Part shown: positions 45,662-57,001 of the stretch, piece after piece
Layout: every line of letters begins with the position of its first letter
How positions within the stretch are numbered: position 1 is the stretch's first letter
Source: Prototheca cutis
Lineage: Eukaryota; Chlorophyta; Trebouxiophyceae; Chlorellales; Chlorellaceae
DNA length: 64,000 bases
NCBI GenBank assembly: GCA_002897115.2
Contig: BCIH01000008.1
Location: forward strand, 1,112,869-1,176,868
Reading direction: 5' to 3'
Program-made: the position numbers and the translations under genes
The notes under the pieces: model-generated
The model's input: only the letters and a program-made list of their open reading frames with translations
What the model was told of the DNA's origin: nothing
The model's database searches: none

Positions 45662-47014
45662 TCAGCCGGGCGTGCCGAGCATGGCGGTGAGGCCGCCCGT
45701 GGGCCGCGGCCGCGGCGCGGCGGCCTGCGACAGGGCACTGAGCGACCCGGCGTCCACCGACAGTGGCACAAACTCGCCGGCCTCGTCCTCGCCGACGGGG
45801 TCGAGCCCCGGCTCGTCCCCGGCGCCCTCCAGGAAACCTGTGGCGCGCATGATGGCATTGCGGACCGTTAGCTTCTCGCGCCGAGACGACGCCGCGGGCG
45901 ACAGCCGGCTGCTGCTCAGCACGTCCATGCCCACCTGCTCCAGCTCCCCATCCTGTTGGAGGGGCGATGGAAATGTGTATTGGCCACGCTGTTTCTTTGC
46001 ATGCATGTTTTGGGGCAAAGGTGAGAAAGAATAAAGGGACCTCATTGAAGACACGACCCCCACCCCCCCAACCCACATGCACTCGCTACTCACCTCCTGG
46101 CCCGCGAGCAGGTGCGGTGGCACAAACCGTGGTCCGCTGGGTTTGGTGGCCTTGGCTGTGCCGCCGCGCGGCATCATGGGAATGGAGATGGGCATGGACG
46201 TCGCCAAGGCGATGGTCGCGCTGGGCTCCGCGGCCAGGCTGGACTCGAGGTCGGAGGCAAAGCGGTGCAGGCCGCCTCCCGCCCCGTTCTCCCCGCCGAG
46301 CTCGCCGCTGCCCCCGACCCCACCGCCTCCAAAGCCGCTGGTATACCGCTGTGGGACCTGGAACCCCCGAGCAGGGACCGACCCCGGGCCAACAAATGGG
46401 GACGGCACGGAGATACGGCTGCTGACGGTCGTCGAGCCGCTGCGGCCGAGCGAGGGCATGGGCATGCTGGGCGTCCCGCCAGAAATGCTCATGTGCATGG
46501 TCTGCTCCCCACTGGACGACTGCTGCGGCGGGGAGGGCTGTGGGCTGCCGTCGGCCCGCCACTGCGGCTCCGCCAGCTCCTCGTCAGAGTCCAGGCGGAT
46601 ACCGTCGTCGTCGCTCTCCGAAGAGCTGTGATCCCCCGCAGCAAACGGGTCTGGCCGTGGCGCCACGGCAGCGGCAGCCGGGGCTGGGGAAGTGCCCTGC
46701 GCAATTCCATGCACAGCACCAGCTTCCGAGTGCTGGCCGGCCCATTCGGATGGACCCGCCAGATCCTTTGCCTCCTGCTCGTTGTCCTCGAAGAAAAGGC
46801 TCTCTTCCAGTTCTAGGGTGCGGTCATCCTCGACTGGGAAAGCCATCAGAGCCTGTGCTGATCCCGCCGTTGCCAGTCCTTGCTCTAGGCCACCAGGACA
46901 GGCGCCCGCGAATCTGGGCCCCCGGCCTGCACGGGCCAGGTCAGCGTGCCATGGTCGGTGATCTGAGGCCATCCCAATATGTAATGCTTCACTCAGACCG
47001 TCGCGGCAAGACAT
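45662..47014 (-). CDS. S40/DUF584-like protein with a long disordered N-terminus (tentative)
   Basis: The first coding exon is 47014-46094 and the second 45952-45662. The 141-nt intron is itself in frame, so the unspliced reading of 450 residues is also open; spliced it is 403. The N-terminal 280 residues are low complexity (Gly, Ser, Pro, Asp). Near the C-terminus, PSGPRFVPPHLLAGQE followed by REKLTVRNAIMRATGFLEG resembles plant S40 (senescence regulator) proteins, which pair a VPPHE-like box with a VRNAIxxxTGF box. The spacing is larger here, so the match is an inference. The internal ATG at 46969 (MASDHRPWHAD) is an alternative start. A 3' end of another minus-strand gene lies 85 nt upstream. 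Confidence 0.5.
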   Translation of the reverse strand: MSCRDGLSEALHIGMASDHRPWHADLARAGRGPRFAGACPGGLEQGLATAGSAQALMAFPVEDDRTLELEESLFFEDNEQEAKDLAGPSEWAGQHSEAGAVHGIAQGTSPAPAAAAVAPRPDPFAAGDHSSSESDDDGIRLDSDEELAEPQWRADGSPQPSPPQQSSSGEQTMHMSISGGTPSMPMPSLGRSGSTTVSSRISVPSPFVGPGSVPARGFQVPQRYTSGFGGGGVGGSGELGGENGAGGGLHRFASDLESSLAAEPSATIALATSMPISIPMMPRGGTAKATKPSGPRFVPPHLLAGQEVSSECMWVGGVGVVSSMRSLYSFSPLPQNMHAKKQRGQYTFPSPLQQDGELEQVGMDVLSSSRLSPAASSRREKLTVRNAIMRATGFLEGAGDEPGLDPVGEDEAGEFVPLSVDAGSLSALSQAAAPRPRPTGGLTAMLGTPG

Positions 47015-47099
47015 GTGGGGTCGCCCACATGCAGGCGCGTCGCCATGAAGGCAAACTCAGAGCGGAGTACTCGAAGGGTTGCCCCCTCACATCGGAGCC

Positions 47100-47630
47100 C
47101 TAGGAAGGCACATTTTCCCCTCGACATTGCATGGATCTAACTCTCATCAAATTCTTGATGTCTACCTGCTTCCGGAGTGAATTTCTAGCCAAGTCACAGC
47201 CTGACGTAATGGCGTTGCGACTCTTGTTCTGGAACACCTCGAGCTCCCTTGCCAGATCCGCCAGCAAAGCGAGGACTGCTGCGCTTTGTCAGTGTGCTGT
47301 CGCAATTGAAGGTCAGAGCAGCAATGTCATCAACAGAGTCGAGACTTGGATGCCTTGCAGGTGTTGGAGCGGAGGAAGGTGCCGGGGAACTGTGCGTGGG
47401 AGCCCGGGTCAAAAACGGAGGTGCTGGCCCGCCCCAGGGTTTTGCCTTGTCAGTCTGACATCGTCAAAAAAGACCAGTGCCGGCGCGCATTCTACCTTGT
47501 GTCCGGACCGCAGCATGTTTCAAAAACTCATTAGCATAGGCAACGCGCTGCGGAGTCAATGCGGACCTGGTACGCTCCTTGAATCCCCTGCAATCTTTAG
47601 GGCCTGATTCAAACTGCCGTCGACCCCAGG
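47100..47630 (-). CDS. 3' exons of an unresolved minus-strand gene
   Basis: Two exons join well in phase: one ending at 47496 (GFKERTRSALTPQRVAYANE, FLKHAAVRTQ, donor CAAG|GTAGAA) and the last, 47278-47100 (AVLALLADLARELEVFQNKS, RNAITSGCDLARNSLRKQVD), which ends in TAG. The product is helical and charged, and I do not recognise it. Further upstream, 48000-47900 (minus) encodes YIEHVVGPGGDYTLILGV, and 48501 opens MIGTRWRLSSYGRENP. These may be earlier exons, but I could not connect them with certainty. The 5' border given is approximate. Confidence 0.35.
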
Positions 47631-48824
47631 GAACTCAAAACGCACCACGGCTGGACGCCTGCACGCAGGTCCATGCAGTCCTAAAAGTCGATTTGTGGTT
47701 TAAAATCCAAAGACCGTATTAGCCTTGCCCTTGGAGTGGTTTGGGAGCCAGTTGGTAATCCTGCTGGCTTGTGGCCGAGACCCTGGCAGGGCCAAGGACC
47801 AAGAAGATCGGGTCAGGGGCCCAGTCACATGGCACACGTGCCGAAGCTGATGTTGGAAGTGCATTTGTGTCCACAATCGGCGCCGATGTGTGTCTTTCAC
47901 GGCCCCTTGGAACACCCGGAAGGATGCGACGCCGAGGATGAGGGTGTAGTCTCCGCCGGGGCCGACCACATGCTCGATGTAACGCCGGCAAGCGCGTGGA
48001 CTGCCTTGGTGCCGGCTCATCAAACACATGGGGGCCGCATCGAACTGGAGTTGTTGCGCTCTGGCATACGTACAGACTGCATGTTGGACTGTCCCTGTGC
48101 TCCAAACTTCCCATCACAGCAACTTGCTGGCACGCTGCGGGCAGCTTTGTGTCTGTTGTCCAGTTGCCCGCATGAACCATTCTGCGCAGACAGTTTCAGA
48201 GCGTCACTAGTCCTAGGAGGCGACAGTTGTCGCTGTGCGGTAGCCAGATTGAAATCAGAGTGCGCGGGAGTCCATGAATGAATGAATGCGGTGATCCCGA
48301 GCCCACAGGCTAATCACAGGCCCGCTGACGCGGTAGCGGCAGTCCTGTCTGGGACGCAAGGCATATGCGAATGTTGGTTGCAATCCTGTTTCTGGCATAC
48401 AGTGCTCGCATGACCGCCATGTAGAGCTTCCGCACGTGGCCATTCCGCGTCCTAGGGTTTTCCCGACCATACGACGACAATCGCCACCTCGTTCCGATCA
48501 TGCTGGGCACCCGCCTGAGCGAATCGACAGCACAATCTCTCGACAAAGGAACAAAACTCTACAATCTGGCTACAACAACGCCTGCGGAAACGACAAAGGC
48601 ACGAACCGTCTTTCCTGGTCGGGAACATGCGCCGAAGCTCCCACTGGGCGAAGCTGGGGTCTAGCTGGGCACCGTCACCGCATGTACTGCCCGAGCGGTC
48701 AGTTGGTCACCCATCGAACGCGTCTTCTTGGTCGCACTGTGCTCGAGCGCCCTGTTTCGACAGCATACTACTTCACATAACGCACAAATCGTGCTGCAAT
48801 GCTGATAAGTGGTACTGGTAGCTA
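47631..48824. other. Region probably holding 5' exons of the unresolved gene
   Basis: There is coding-like sequence on the minus strand (about 48000-47900 and 48501-48400) that I could not join by splicing. The promoter of the plus-strand membrane protein gene at 48825 should also lie here. Confidence 0.3.
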
Positions 48825-50575
48825 ATGCGGTTGCCGGCACTTGTTGCATACCTCCTCGCTCGCGCTGGCGACAAGGAGGCCACAGTTGTTGCAGCCGCGG
48901 GGCGCGACGACACTGGCTCTGTGGGCAATTGGAATTCCCCCTCGGCTTCTTGTTCCCCACGGGCCAGCTGCGGCGCAATGCTGCGGTTCCACCACGCGGG
49001 GCTGGAGCAGGAGTTCTTAACGTTGTTCCACCAGAGCCATCGGGTGTGGGATGCCAGCGCAAGCGCACTGTATGTCGTCCTCATGGGAGCACTCATGGTA
49101 ACACAGTGGGTTTGTTGACCTGTCTTGACGCGCAGGGCGCTGGGTGGCTGCCCTCTGGTGCGGTGTGTGCGCATTGACGTCGACCATTAGCTGAGCATTC
49201 CCCCGTACACACGCGAGGTCACACAGCCCGTCATCACGGAGAGGGCCACGTGCAGCAGTCCCGCCAGCAGTCCCGCCAACGCCCCAGCCCCCTCATCATG
49301 TCCCTCCCGCTCAGGTCCGACTGTCCTGGGAGCTCACCCTGATCAACGCTGTCCACATGATGCTGAATCTGAGCGCTGCGGTGCGTGCACGAGGGTTTCT
49401 GGCTTCTTCGCTTGCGTGAGGGCTTGAGATGAGGACCACCTGCGGCTGCATGTTAAGGGCATGTGGTGCGGCACGTGCACAGTCAAGTGTCCCCGGACTT
49501 TTCATGGGAACGCTGGCGGTGCTGCTGTCGCCATGCACTTTGAAAAGTGTGGCAGCGGTGCCATTCCACCGCACACGCCGAATGACATCCCCGTTGCCTG
49601 GTCCCACTCCCGTCTCGAGCTTTGCCTTCGTCCCGACNCCCCGCCGTGACCCTTTTTCATTCACAAGTGTGTCATTCCGACTTTTTATCTGCCACATCCT
49701 CATCGTGCGTGTAGGTTGTGATGGGTCTGATGTGCCTCCTCCCCTCCCCAACGTACGTGCGGGTGCGGCCATGGGCACTGGCGCTCATAGTGGTGACCCC
49801 AATGTGCACCATCCCGACGCTGGACTGGCACGGGGAGGCGCTGCTTGTGTCCGAGCTGGAGCTGCCCACAGCGCTGGGCGTGTGCAGGGCACTGCTGCTC
49901 TCATCCCGGGCGCTTGTCGTGCCGTTCCGGATGCTGGGCTGGCCGCCGCCACTGGCCATCGGCCTGCCGGCGTATTTTGCCTACGGCGCCGAGCTTTTGC
50001 TCTGGAACGTCGTCGCATGCCTGTCGAACAGCTGGGGACCCAACATGCATGGCATGCTGCAAGAGGCAGGGGCCTGGATCCAGTCCACAGCCACGCTCAG
50101 CGCCGCCCACGGCCCAGAACTGCTGCGGTGTGACCTTGCCCCGGCCCTCGTACTCAACTGGATGCTCCTGCTGCTGGGCATCGCGCTGCCCGGTTACCTC
50201 CTCATCGCCCGCGGTACGCGCCTGTTTGGGGTTTTGTTTGTTTGTGTGGATGCAGGGGAGGGGGAGGGGGCCGTACCTGTTGCTTGACGACAGGGAGACA
50301 GGGATCTGGTCGATGGCGCATGTTGCGGGGGGCTTCTCGAGGCGACGCCACGTCATCACGATCCCCACCCACGTCCGACATCTGCCGCAGAGATGCAAGC
50401 CAGGTCCAGTTTTGCAAATCGGCACGGTTTCCAACCACCCTTTAGCACGGGCGCAGGTGGATGGCTGGGCTTTTTGATGGCGCTGCCGGCAATCCTCTGT
50501 GCCTGCTATGTCCTGGCGCTAGCATCTGCCGTGATGGCGGCACTCGTGGTCAAGCACACGCATGGTGTGGGATGA
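48825..50575 (+). CDS. Multi-pass membrane protein, tandem paralogue 1, unknown family
   Basis: Exons are 48825-49097, 49315-49380 (22 codons), 49715-50213 and 50457-50575, all phases agreeing; 318 residues. Hydrophobic segments suggest about six to seven membrane helices: ASALYVVLMGALM, a helix around LTLINAVHMMLNL, VVMGLMCLL, PWALALIVVTPMC, LAIGLPAYFAYGAELLLW, LVLNWMLLLLGIALPGYLLI and LMALPAILCACYVLALASA. A polar segment before the first helix (EFLTLFHQSHRVWDASA) matches the same place in the next gene. No family is recognised; the layout would suit an algal receptor or channel-like protein. One N base lies in intron 2 (49638). Confidence 0.65.
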
Positions 50576-51169
50576 TGCTCAAAGTGGGGGTGGCCGACGT
50601 CCCCCGACTGACTGACTGCAGCCGAGGCCTTCCGCTCTGTGACAAAGGAAACCCACGACTGATCAGTCACCCGACATAGCCCCCCCCCCCCCTTTTGCCT
50701 GTGAGAAGCAAGCGCTTCCCCCGCACCCAAGACTCGGATTTTCCTGGCGTGCGAAGTCCTGATTGAAACTGCCAAGAGCTGTGTAGCTTTTTCCCCTTGA
50801 ACAGGATTGGACATTTGGTACCTCTCTTGGTCCCTGCCTCCTATTCACTGCACGTATGGCCCCTCCATTCCGATAGCAATGCGTTTTGTGACTGTTTCTC
50901 GGATCGTTTCCTTTCTCCCCTCTGCACGCACGAAGGTGCACATGCCTGGTTTCTTCCAGACGAGCCAATCAATCTGTTAACGAATACCGTACGGAATCTC
51001 CGCGGCAGTCGGCGCTAGCCGCGCCGTACGACGAGAGGAATGAGGACACGTCTCCCTGGACATGGCAACAGCTCTCATGCAAAGGACGGATCGTCTACCC
51101 CGCCATTTCAGTCCCGAAATGCTCTCGACACCAATGCAAATCAAGGTTCGAGGCTGAATCGAGCGGGCC
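50576..51169. other. Spacer between the two tandem membrane-protein genes
   Basis: 594 nt with no gene seen, presumably the 3' flank of copy 1 and the promoter of copy 2. It contains a short C run at about 50680-50692. Confidence 0.45.
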
Positions 51170-52707
51170 ATGGAGGTCGAGCCAGTGCCCCACCGGACCG
51201 CGGGCAAGGGTTACACCTGGCTGCTCGAGTTCCGCGATAGGAGACTGGAGGCCCTGTATCTCCGTCAGTACCATCTTTCCTACAGGAGATGGGATCAAGT
51301 GGGATCGGCATTTTGCTTCCTTCTCGGCTCCATGATCGTGGTGCGTGCTGTTGATCTGTCCAGGCTGCCAAACCAGCCCTGAGTTGAAACGGGGTGAGAT
51401 GCCTCTTCTGGAGCACCAGGGCCCTGTTGGGAGGCAAGCAGGTACCTGCCTCTAGATCCTGGAGGTCTCGGTGTCTGCTTGCCATAGTCAGCAGGACCAG
51501 TGTGCTCGCTGTCAGCAATGCATCCCCTGGGGTCTGCGGGTGGGCACCGATCCCCCAAACGCATTGACCCGTGTTCGGGCACCCATACCCACTGATGCAC
51601 ATGTGCAGAGACGGTTCGACCTAGCCAACGTCCCGCACCTAAAGCCAGTCGTCCTCGGGGGCCTCATGACTGAAGTGCGTGGGCGCGGCTGGGCTGCTGG
51701 GGGTGAGAATGTATTCGGGCAGGGCAATGCTGTTGTCCGCCGGGCCAACCATGCACCCACCAACACACACATTCTGAGAAAGCAAGCAAACAACCAAGCG
51801 AACACATGTCATGGCCACCGCAACACAGATGCTACCCGGTTTGGTGGCACTGCTGCCTGATGCGCTGTATACACGGACTCGTCCCTGGACGATCGCCTTG
51901 TTACTGTACAGTCAGCTCTGGCTCGCCCCCGTGCTGGCTGCCGGCGGGAAGCTGGACATGATGCCGGAGCTGGCAGTGCCCAGCGCGGGACAGGTCTGGG
52001 TGCAGCTCATGGTCGTGTCCAAAGGCGTCAGTACGGCGTACCGCGCGCTGGGGCGGCCGGCGCCAGCCGCGCAGCGTGCGCGCGTGGTGGCCCTGACGCT
52101 GCCCGTCATGCTGGCCACTAACCTCGCCACGTGCGCGGGGCGGAGCTGGACCCCGGGCATCGAAGCCAAACTGCCAGAGGCCGATGCGGCGCTGTGCGCC
52201 GTGGCGGCCATGGGCGCCGTCTGCGCCACGCTCAGCCCCGTGCGCGCCTGCGAAACTGTGCTCAACACCCTGTTGCTCGTCGTTGGTTTTGTCGTCCCCC
52301 AGCTCTGCCTCCTTGTCCTGGGTGTGTGGCCACAGCAGTTTTCGGTTTTACCGCGGTTTTTTAATTGTGTTTTGGTTTTTATTATTCTTGCAATTATTAT
52401 TACTTTGTTTATTATTTTGGGTTTTGGTTTTGGGTTTTTTTTTGGGGGGGGGGGGGGGGGGGCGGGGGCGAAAAGGAGCCCCTGGTGACACATGTGAGGA
52501 CACCTGTCCACCCACCTCGGCCCCACACTGGCTGCAGAGTTGGAGAGTCGGTCCGCGTTTGCGGGGCGCCACGGGCTGGCACCGCCGCTGCCCCGTAGGT
52601 CATCGTCCTATGCGCTCAGTCTGGTCATGCTCATGCCACTGGTCCTGCTAGGAGGATACGCCCTGTCCCTAGTCATCTCCCAGATTCCAGCACTGCTCGA
52701 TCGGTAG
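51170..52707 (+). CDS. Multi-pass membrane protein, tandem paralogue 2, unknown family
   Basis: Exons are 51170-51340, 51609-51674 (22 codons), 51829-52321 and 52538-52707, in phase; 299 residues. The exon plan is the same as in paralogue 1, including the 66-nt second exon and a phase-1 third intron. Aligned landmarks are RRLEALYLRQYHLSYRRWDQ before the first helix, and MLPGLVALLPDALYTRTRPW against VVMGLMCLLPSPTYVRVRPW of its neighbour. The last exon ends SYALSLVMLMPLVLLGGYAL with a further hydrophobic stretch. Intron 3 is AT-rich with a G19 run (52444-52462). The function is unknown. Confidence 0.68.
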
Positions 52708-53226
52708 CAATGGCATGACCTGTGCAGTGGCACTGGCCCACAAATTTTTTTCTCTCCGCTGGAACTGCGGCCACTGTAGCCAATGACGCGGACTCCCCTG
52801 CGCCCCATTGCTTGGGCAGGTGGATACGTGTGGGATTGGGGGCCCCATATTCCCCACGTCCCCCAACAGTCAATGCGATCCCCGGCCACTATGTGATTCT
52901 GATTCCTTGCCCCAATTTCCGATCACATTGCATACTTGTCAATACACCAGTGCAACCTCCAGCCAGCCAGCTTTGGGCATGGCTGTGAACTGCACATGGC
53001 CTAAAAGGAAAGCCCTGCCAAGGGCACCGAGTCCCTCAGCCAAGGAGCTCGATGGCTGCCAGTCCAAGGACCAGGGGCATACATACACCACCCCGTGTCT
53101 CTGCCACACTGCACTGTGAACCCCTTGCGAAACCCATTTCTTGTCATGGCCAAGTCCAACGTTCACAAAATTCAGCACAGTGCAGCTCTACAGTGCAGTG
53201 CAAGTGCAAGCCATGCCTAGGTCCCC
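52708..53226. other. Convergent spacer, membrane paralogue 2 / OXA1
   Basis: 519 nt between two stop codons; nothing is recognised. Confidence 0.45.
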
Positions 53227-54650
53227 TCAGGCCTTGCCGGCACGCCTAGACCGTTGCGACTTGCTCCGCGAGACAAACACAGGCTGCTGCCCGGAGGCCT
53301 GCTGCGTGGCAATGTCGCCGGCAAACTGCTGCTGCTGTTGCATGAAGGCGGGCGCGGCAGCGCCACCCCACGCGGGCCGCGCGGCGGTTCCCGTGGGGAC
53401 CGCGGTGGCGGCCTTGGTCACGGGGGGCAGTCCCATGGCCTTGCGTGCGGCATCGGTCCGCAGCAGCGTGCTGGTGCAGAAACTGAAAATGTTGGAAACC
53501 AGGAATGTCAGCTGCAGACCTGACGACAGGAACGCTGAGGCAGGGCCAATCACCCACGGGAAGAACTTGAGGAACTTGCGTACAATCTCGCCTTGCTCGT
53601 TAGGGTCCTGCGGTGATGCGTTTGGTTCGGGTTCTGAGGAGCAGGTTTTGAACGGATCACCAGCGGCAGGGCCACCCTCGCTGAAGGTTCCCCAACCCCT
53701 CTGTTGAACACCCCCTCTTGCAAGAATAACAATAAAAAGTGGCACAAATGGCAAAAATCCCCCCCACTTACCTGTCGGGGCATGCCGTCCATGCCAAACT
53801 TGAGGGCCATGGCGAATGACGCAGAGATGAGGAATGGCAGGACGTAGTATGGGTCTGGCGCCGCCAGGTCGGTGAACCACAGTGTGCCGCCCGTGACGTA
53901 GCTGGGCACCTGGGTGACGGCCATTGCACGGAGCGTGGTGAACACGCCGATACCGATGGGCAGTTGGGCCACCATAGCCCCAATGAGCTTGAAGGGCCCC
54001 GTGTTGTGCTTCTTGTATACTGCCTGCATGCGCTGGGCCTGGACCATGGGCGAGGGCTGGACGCCGCGGGCCGCCTCCTCGGCCGCCAAGGCCTGAATGG
54101 CCAGCATGTCGGGCTTGGCCTGGTGCAGGCGGTGGCTATGGATGGACTGGAACACGGTCACGGGGAACAGCACCGCACGCTGCGTCAGCGTGCCCGCGAT
54201 GACAGAAGCCCACCAGGGCCCGCCCACCGCGTCGTGGATGGAGGTGAAGACATACGAGACGGGGCGCAGCGGAAGCCAGACGTGGCTGATGGCCTCGCCC
54301 AGCGCCTCCGCATCGGCCACCGCTGCCGCGTCCACTATGCTGGAGGCGTCAAGGCCGGGGGACGGGGGTGATACCTCCGTCGGCACCAGGGACGACGACT
54401 CGGGGGCAGGGGTGTTCTCGGAGTCGCCGGGTAGCGCAGCGACAGGGGTGGCATCGGAACCAGCGGCCTGCTTGGAACCCCAGCCCCACCACGAGTAGGC
54501 CCTGGCACCGCTCACGGCTGCCACGGGGCCCATACCCAACGTCAAACTGGTAGAAGCAGTGGTTGGGTTCCATGCCGCCAATGAGGGGCCCGTTCCAGAG
54601 CTGCCATGCTGGGCCAGCAGGCGAGTCGCGAGCACCGTGGCCCGGCGCAT
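53227..54650 (-). CDS. OXA1: OXA1-type mitochondrial membrane protein insertase
   Basis: Inserts mitochondrially made proteins into the inner membrane (YidC/Oxa1/Alb3 family). Exons are 54650-53772 and 53607-53227, phase 0; about 420 residues. An Arg-rich start MRRATVLATRLLAQHG suits a mitochondrial presequence; an in-frame ATG at 54710 would add 20 hydrophobic residues. The family core is VGGPWWASVIAGTLTQRAVL, FPVTVFQSIHSHRLHQAKPD, the KLIGAMVAQLPIGIGVFTTL helix, TLWFTDLAAPDPYYVLPFLI, and, after the intron, FLKFFPWVIGPASAFLSSGL and LTFLVSNIFSFCTSTLLR. The tail is Gln-rich, then basic (SRSKSQRSRRAGKA), as expected for a ribosome-contacting matrix tail. Confidence 0.88.
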
Positions 54651-55113
54651 GGCCGGAGCTACCAGGGAAGCCGTGCCGAGCAGGGCTCCAAGCGAAAATG
54701 CCAACCACAAACCACTAAAATCACGAGTGGAATGAGGCGCGGTACACCAGTGAGGGCAAGCAAGGCCAGGGACGATCGGTACGTTAGCAGTGATCAGTCA
54801 TGCACCCAAAATGCACCTGGACATGAGGAGACCCCGACCTCGCGCCCTGGGGCCCTGGGCCATGTGAAGAAAATGTGGCGTGGCGGGAATGCATCTCCGC
54901 AGGGCAGACGGCTTGCGGTCTAGCCCACAACACGGACCTGCTCGACGGATGGGCCCTCTTTGGACGTTTAAGAGGTGAGAGGCCAGGAGAGGTTGAGAGT
55001 GCCGGAGCCCAGCCCGCGTGCAGCACCCGCTGGAGGCCGCCTGGAGGCGCATCACCGACCGCCCCGTGCTGGCCTGCCTCCCCTGCAGGTGTCCCACGAG
55101 CTAATCCGACACC
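54651..55113. other. Head-to-head spacer, OXA1 / RPL23
   Basis: 463 nt between divergent starts; it should carry both promoters. If OXA1 starts at 54710 the spacer is 403 nt. No gene is seen. Confidence 0.4.
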
Positions 55114-56075
55114 ATGGCGTCCAAGCGCAAGGGAGGAGTGGGTGGCAACAAGTTCCGCATCACCCTGGGTCTCCCGGTGGCGGCCACCATGAACTGCGCG
55201 GACAACAGCGGTGCCAAGAACCTGTACGTCATCTCGGTGCACGGCTGGGGCGCTCGCCTGAACAGGCTGCCCGCTGCCGGCCCCGGCGACATGATCATGG
55301 CCACCGTCAAGAAGGGAAAGCCGGACCTGCGCAAGAAGGGTGCGTGGTGGATCGATCGGGGTGTGGGGTGGGGACAGGGTGGTGGGATGCTGGAAGGAGG
55401 TTGCTGCTCGGCTTGAATCAAGGCCACCGGAGGCTATCAAGCCGTGAAAACAGAGTATTATTTATGAAAGCACCATGTGGATATCCAAGTGGACGATGTT
55501 GTTGCTTCCGTGGAGCAAGACCCGCCTGCATATGCATAGCAGGGCCTGGGGCCTGGACCCATCCCTCCCCCGGGATCCCTAGCCGATTCCCCCATCTGCG
55601 CCTGAGCATCAACCTGTACCCACCCCAACCACCACCTCGTTGCAGTGATGCCCGCCATCGTGGTGCGGCAACGCAAGGCCTTCCGTCGCAAGGATGGCAC
55701 CTACATCTACTTTGAGGATAACGCGGGCGTTATCGTCAACACCAAGGGCGAGATGAAGGGTGAGCAGCGCTTTGTTTCCTTCTTTCTCTGTGTGCGCCTT
55801 GGGGTTGCTCGGGGGTGTTGCAGAAGCGCAGCAGCGCCAGCGATGCAGTGCCTGGAGTGCGTGGCCTGGGCGCTGTGACGTTCAGGCTGGTGCACGGCGG
55901 CGGCGTGGCCTGCGTCGTTGGCCCCGTGCATAGCTCCTCTGTCACCCTGGCCTCAAATGCAACCCCCCTCCCGCTCAACAATGATTCCGCAGGCTCTGCC
56001 ATCACCGGCCCCGTGGCGAAGGAGTGCGCCGACCTGTGGCCCCGTGTGGCCGCCGCTGCCAACACCATTGTGTGA
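55114..56075 (+). CDS. RPL23: 60S ribosomal protein uL14 (RPL23)
   Basis: Cytosolic large-subunit protein at the interface near the sarcin-ricin loop. Exons are 55114-55339, 55646-55759 and 55993-56075, in phase; exactly 140 residues, the universal eukaryotic length. Sequence landmarks are [100 protein letters not shown] and [25 protein letters not shown] lies at 56111-56115. A deleted Fanzor element is inserted 152 nt downstream of the stop. Confidence 0.97.
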
Positions 56076-56227
56076 AGACTGACGGCTGCAATCCGCACCA
56101 GCTCTCTGTTGTAACACCCCTGCTGCAAGGATTGAGTTGATGTTTTGTTGGGGGGTCTTCAGGAACCAGGGTTGGCAGGTCGTACTATCCCGTGCATTTG
56201 CAGCAGCAAACAAACAGTGGCATTGTA

Positions 56228-56831
56228 CCATGCAGGGCAAAAATAATGCAACCAGCTCGGCCAGCAACAGCGCCACATCACCCCGGGGGTTGCTGGGCAT
56301 CACTGATGGCTGTGAATTGTCACCCCCCACAGGGCAATAGGAAGGTGGACCACCTCAATGATGGACCACCTCCGGGGCTGCTTTCCCTTTCCGGGGAAGG
56401 GAAGGAGCCCCGGGGGTTCCCGCCCCCAGTTGGGAAGGCTATAACCCCCCATGATAGATGGATGTATGTCCATCAGCACCGTGCTCTTGGGCGCTGGAAG
56501 CACTGAGGTCGCCTGCGGGTCTTCCGCAGGCTCTGCACGGTGTGACTCATGTTCAGACACGTCATCAAGTCTCTGTTCCAGAGGCGATGCTCGCCTTTCG
56601 GGGGCCGGCACTTCTCGTTGGTGCAGCACCAGCTGATGGCACACCACCGTGGGCGTCTGCTCTCTGCACGACCTGTCCTGCTACCAAGAAGGAACCCAAC
56701 CCACCCTCTGAGCGATGTGGCAAGGGAATGCGATCCAACAGGCATTTTGTTGGGGAGACATGCCCTTGCTGTGCAGGTGAGAGTCTTCTGACGAATCTCA
56801 AGAAGGTTTCATCATTTTCTGCCGTGCATTG
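56228..56831 (-). mobile_element. Internally deleted Fanzor element (MITE-like), copy 2
   Basis: A 604 bp derivative of the element at 8934-10700, flanked by TA (56226-56227 and 56832-56833). Its left end begins CCATGCAGGGCAAAAATAAT; its right end, read inward, begins CAATGCACGGCAGAAAATGA. It keeps the left part (matching 8934 to about 9375) and the right part (matching about 10535 to 10700), joined near 56665, so about 1.16 kb has been lost. What remains of the nuclease is only the C-terminal tail (TNEKCRPPKGEHRLWNRDLM). The structured noncoding end, including the hairpin at 56373-56415, is kept. Confidence 0.82.
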
Positions 56832-57001
56832 TATTTTGTTGTAGTGTACAAGAAGACGGAGGGGGTGGTTGTATGCCTCCGGGCATGGTCCATCGGCAGA
56901 CCAGATCTGGCTTTCACAATCGGTGTGCGTGAGGGAAGCGAGGCTTTGCCGCCCTGAATTCCATCAGCGACGTTGCCAAGCGCACACAAACACAAGGCAG
57001 C

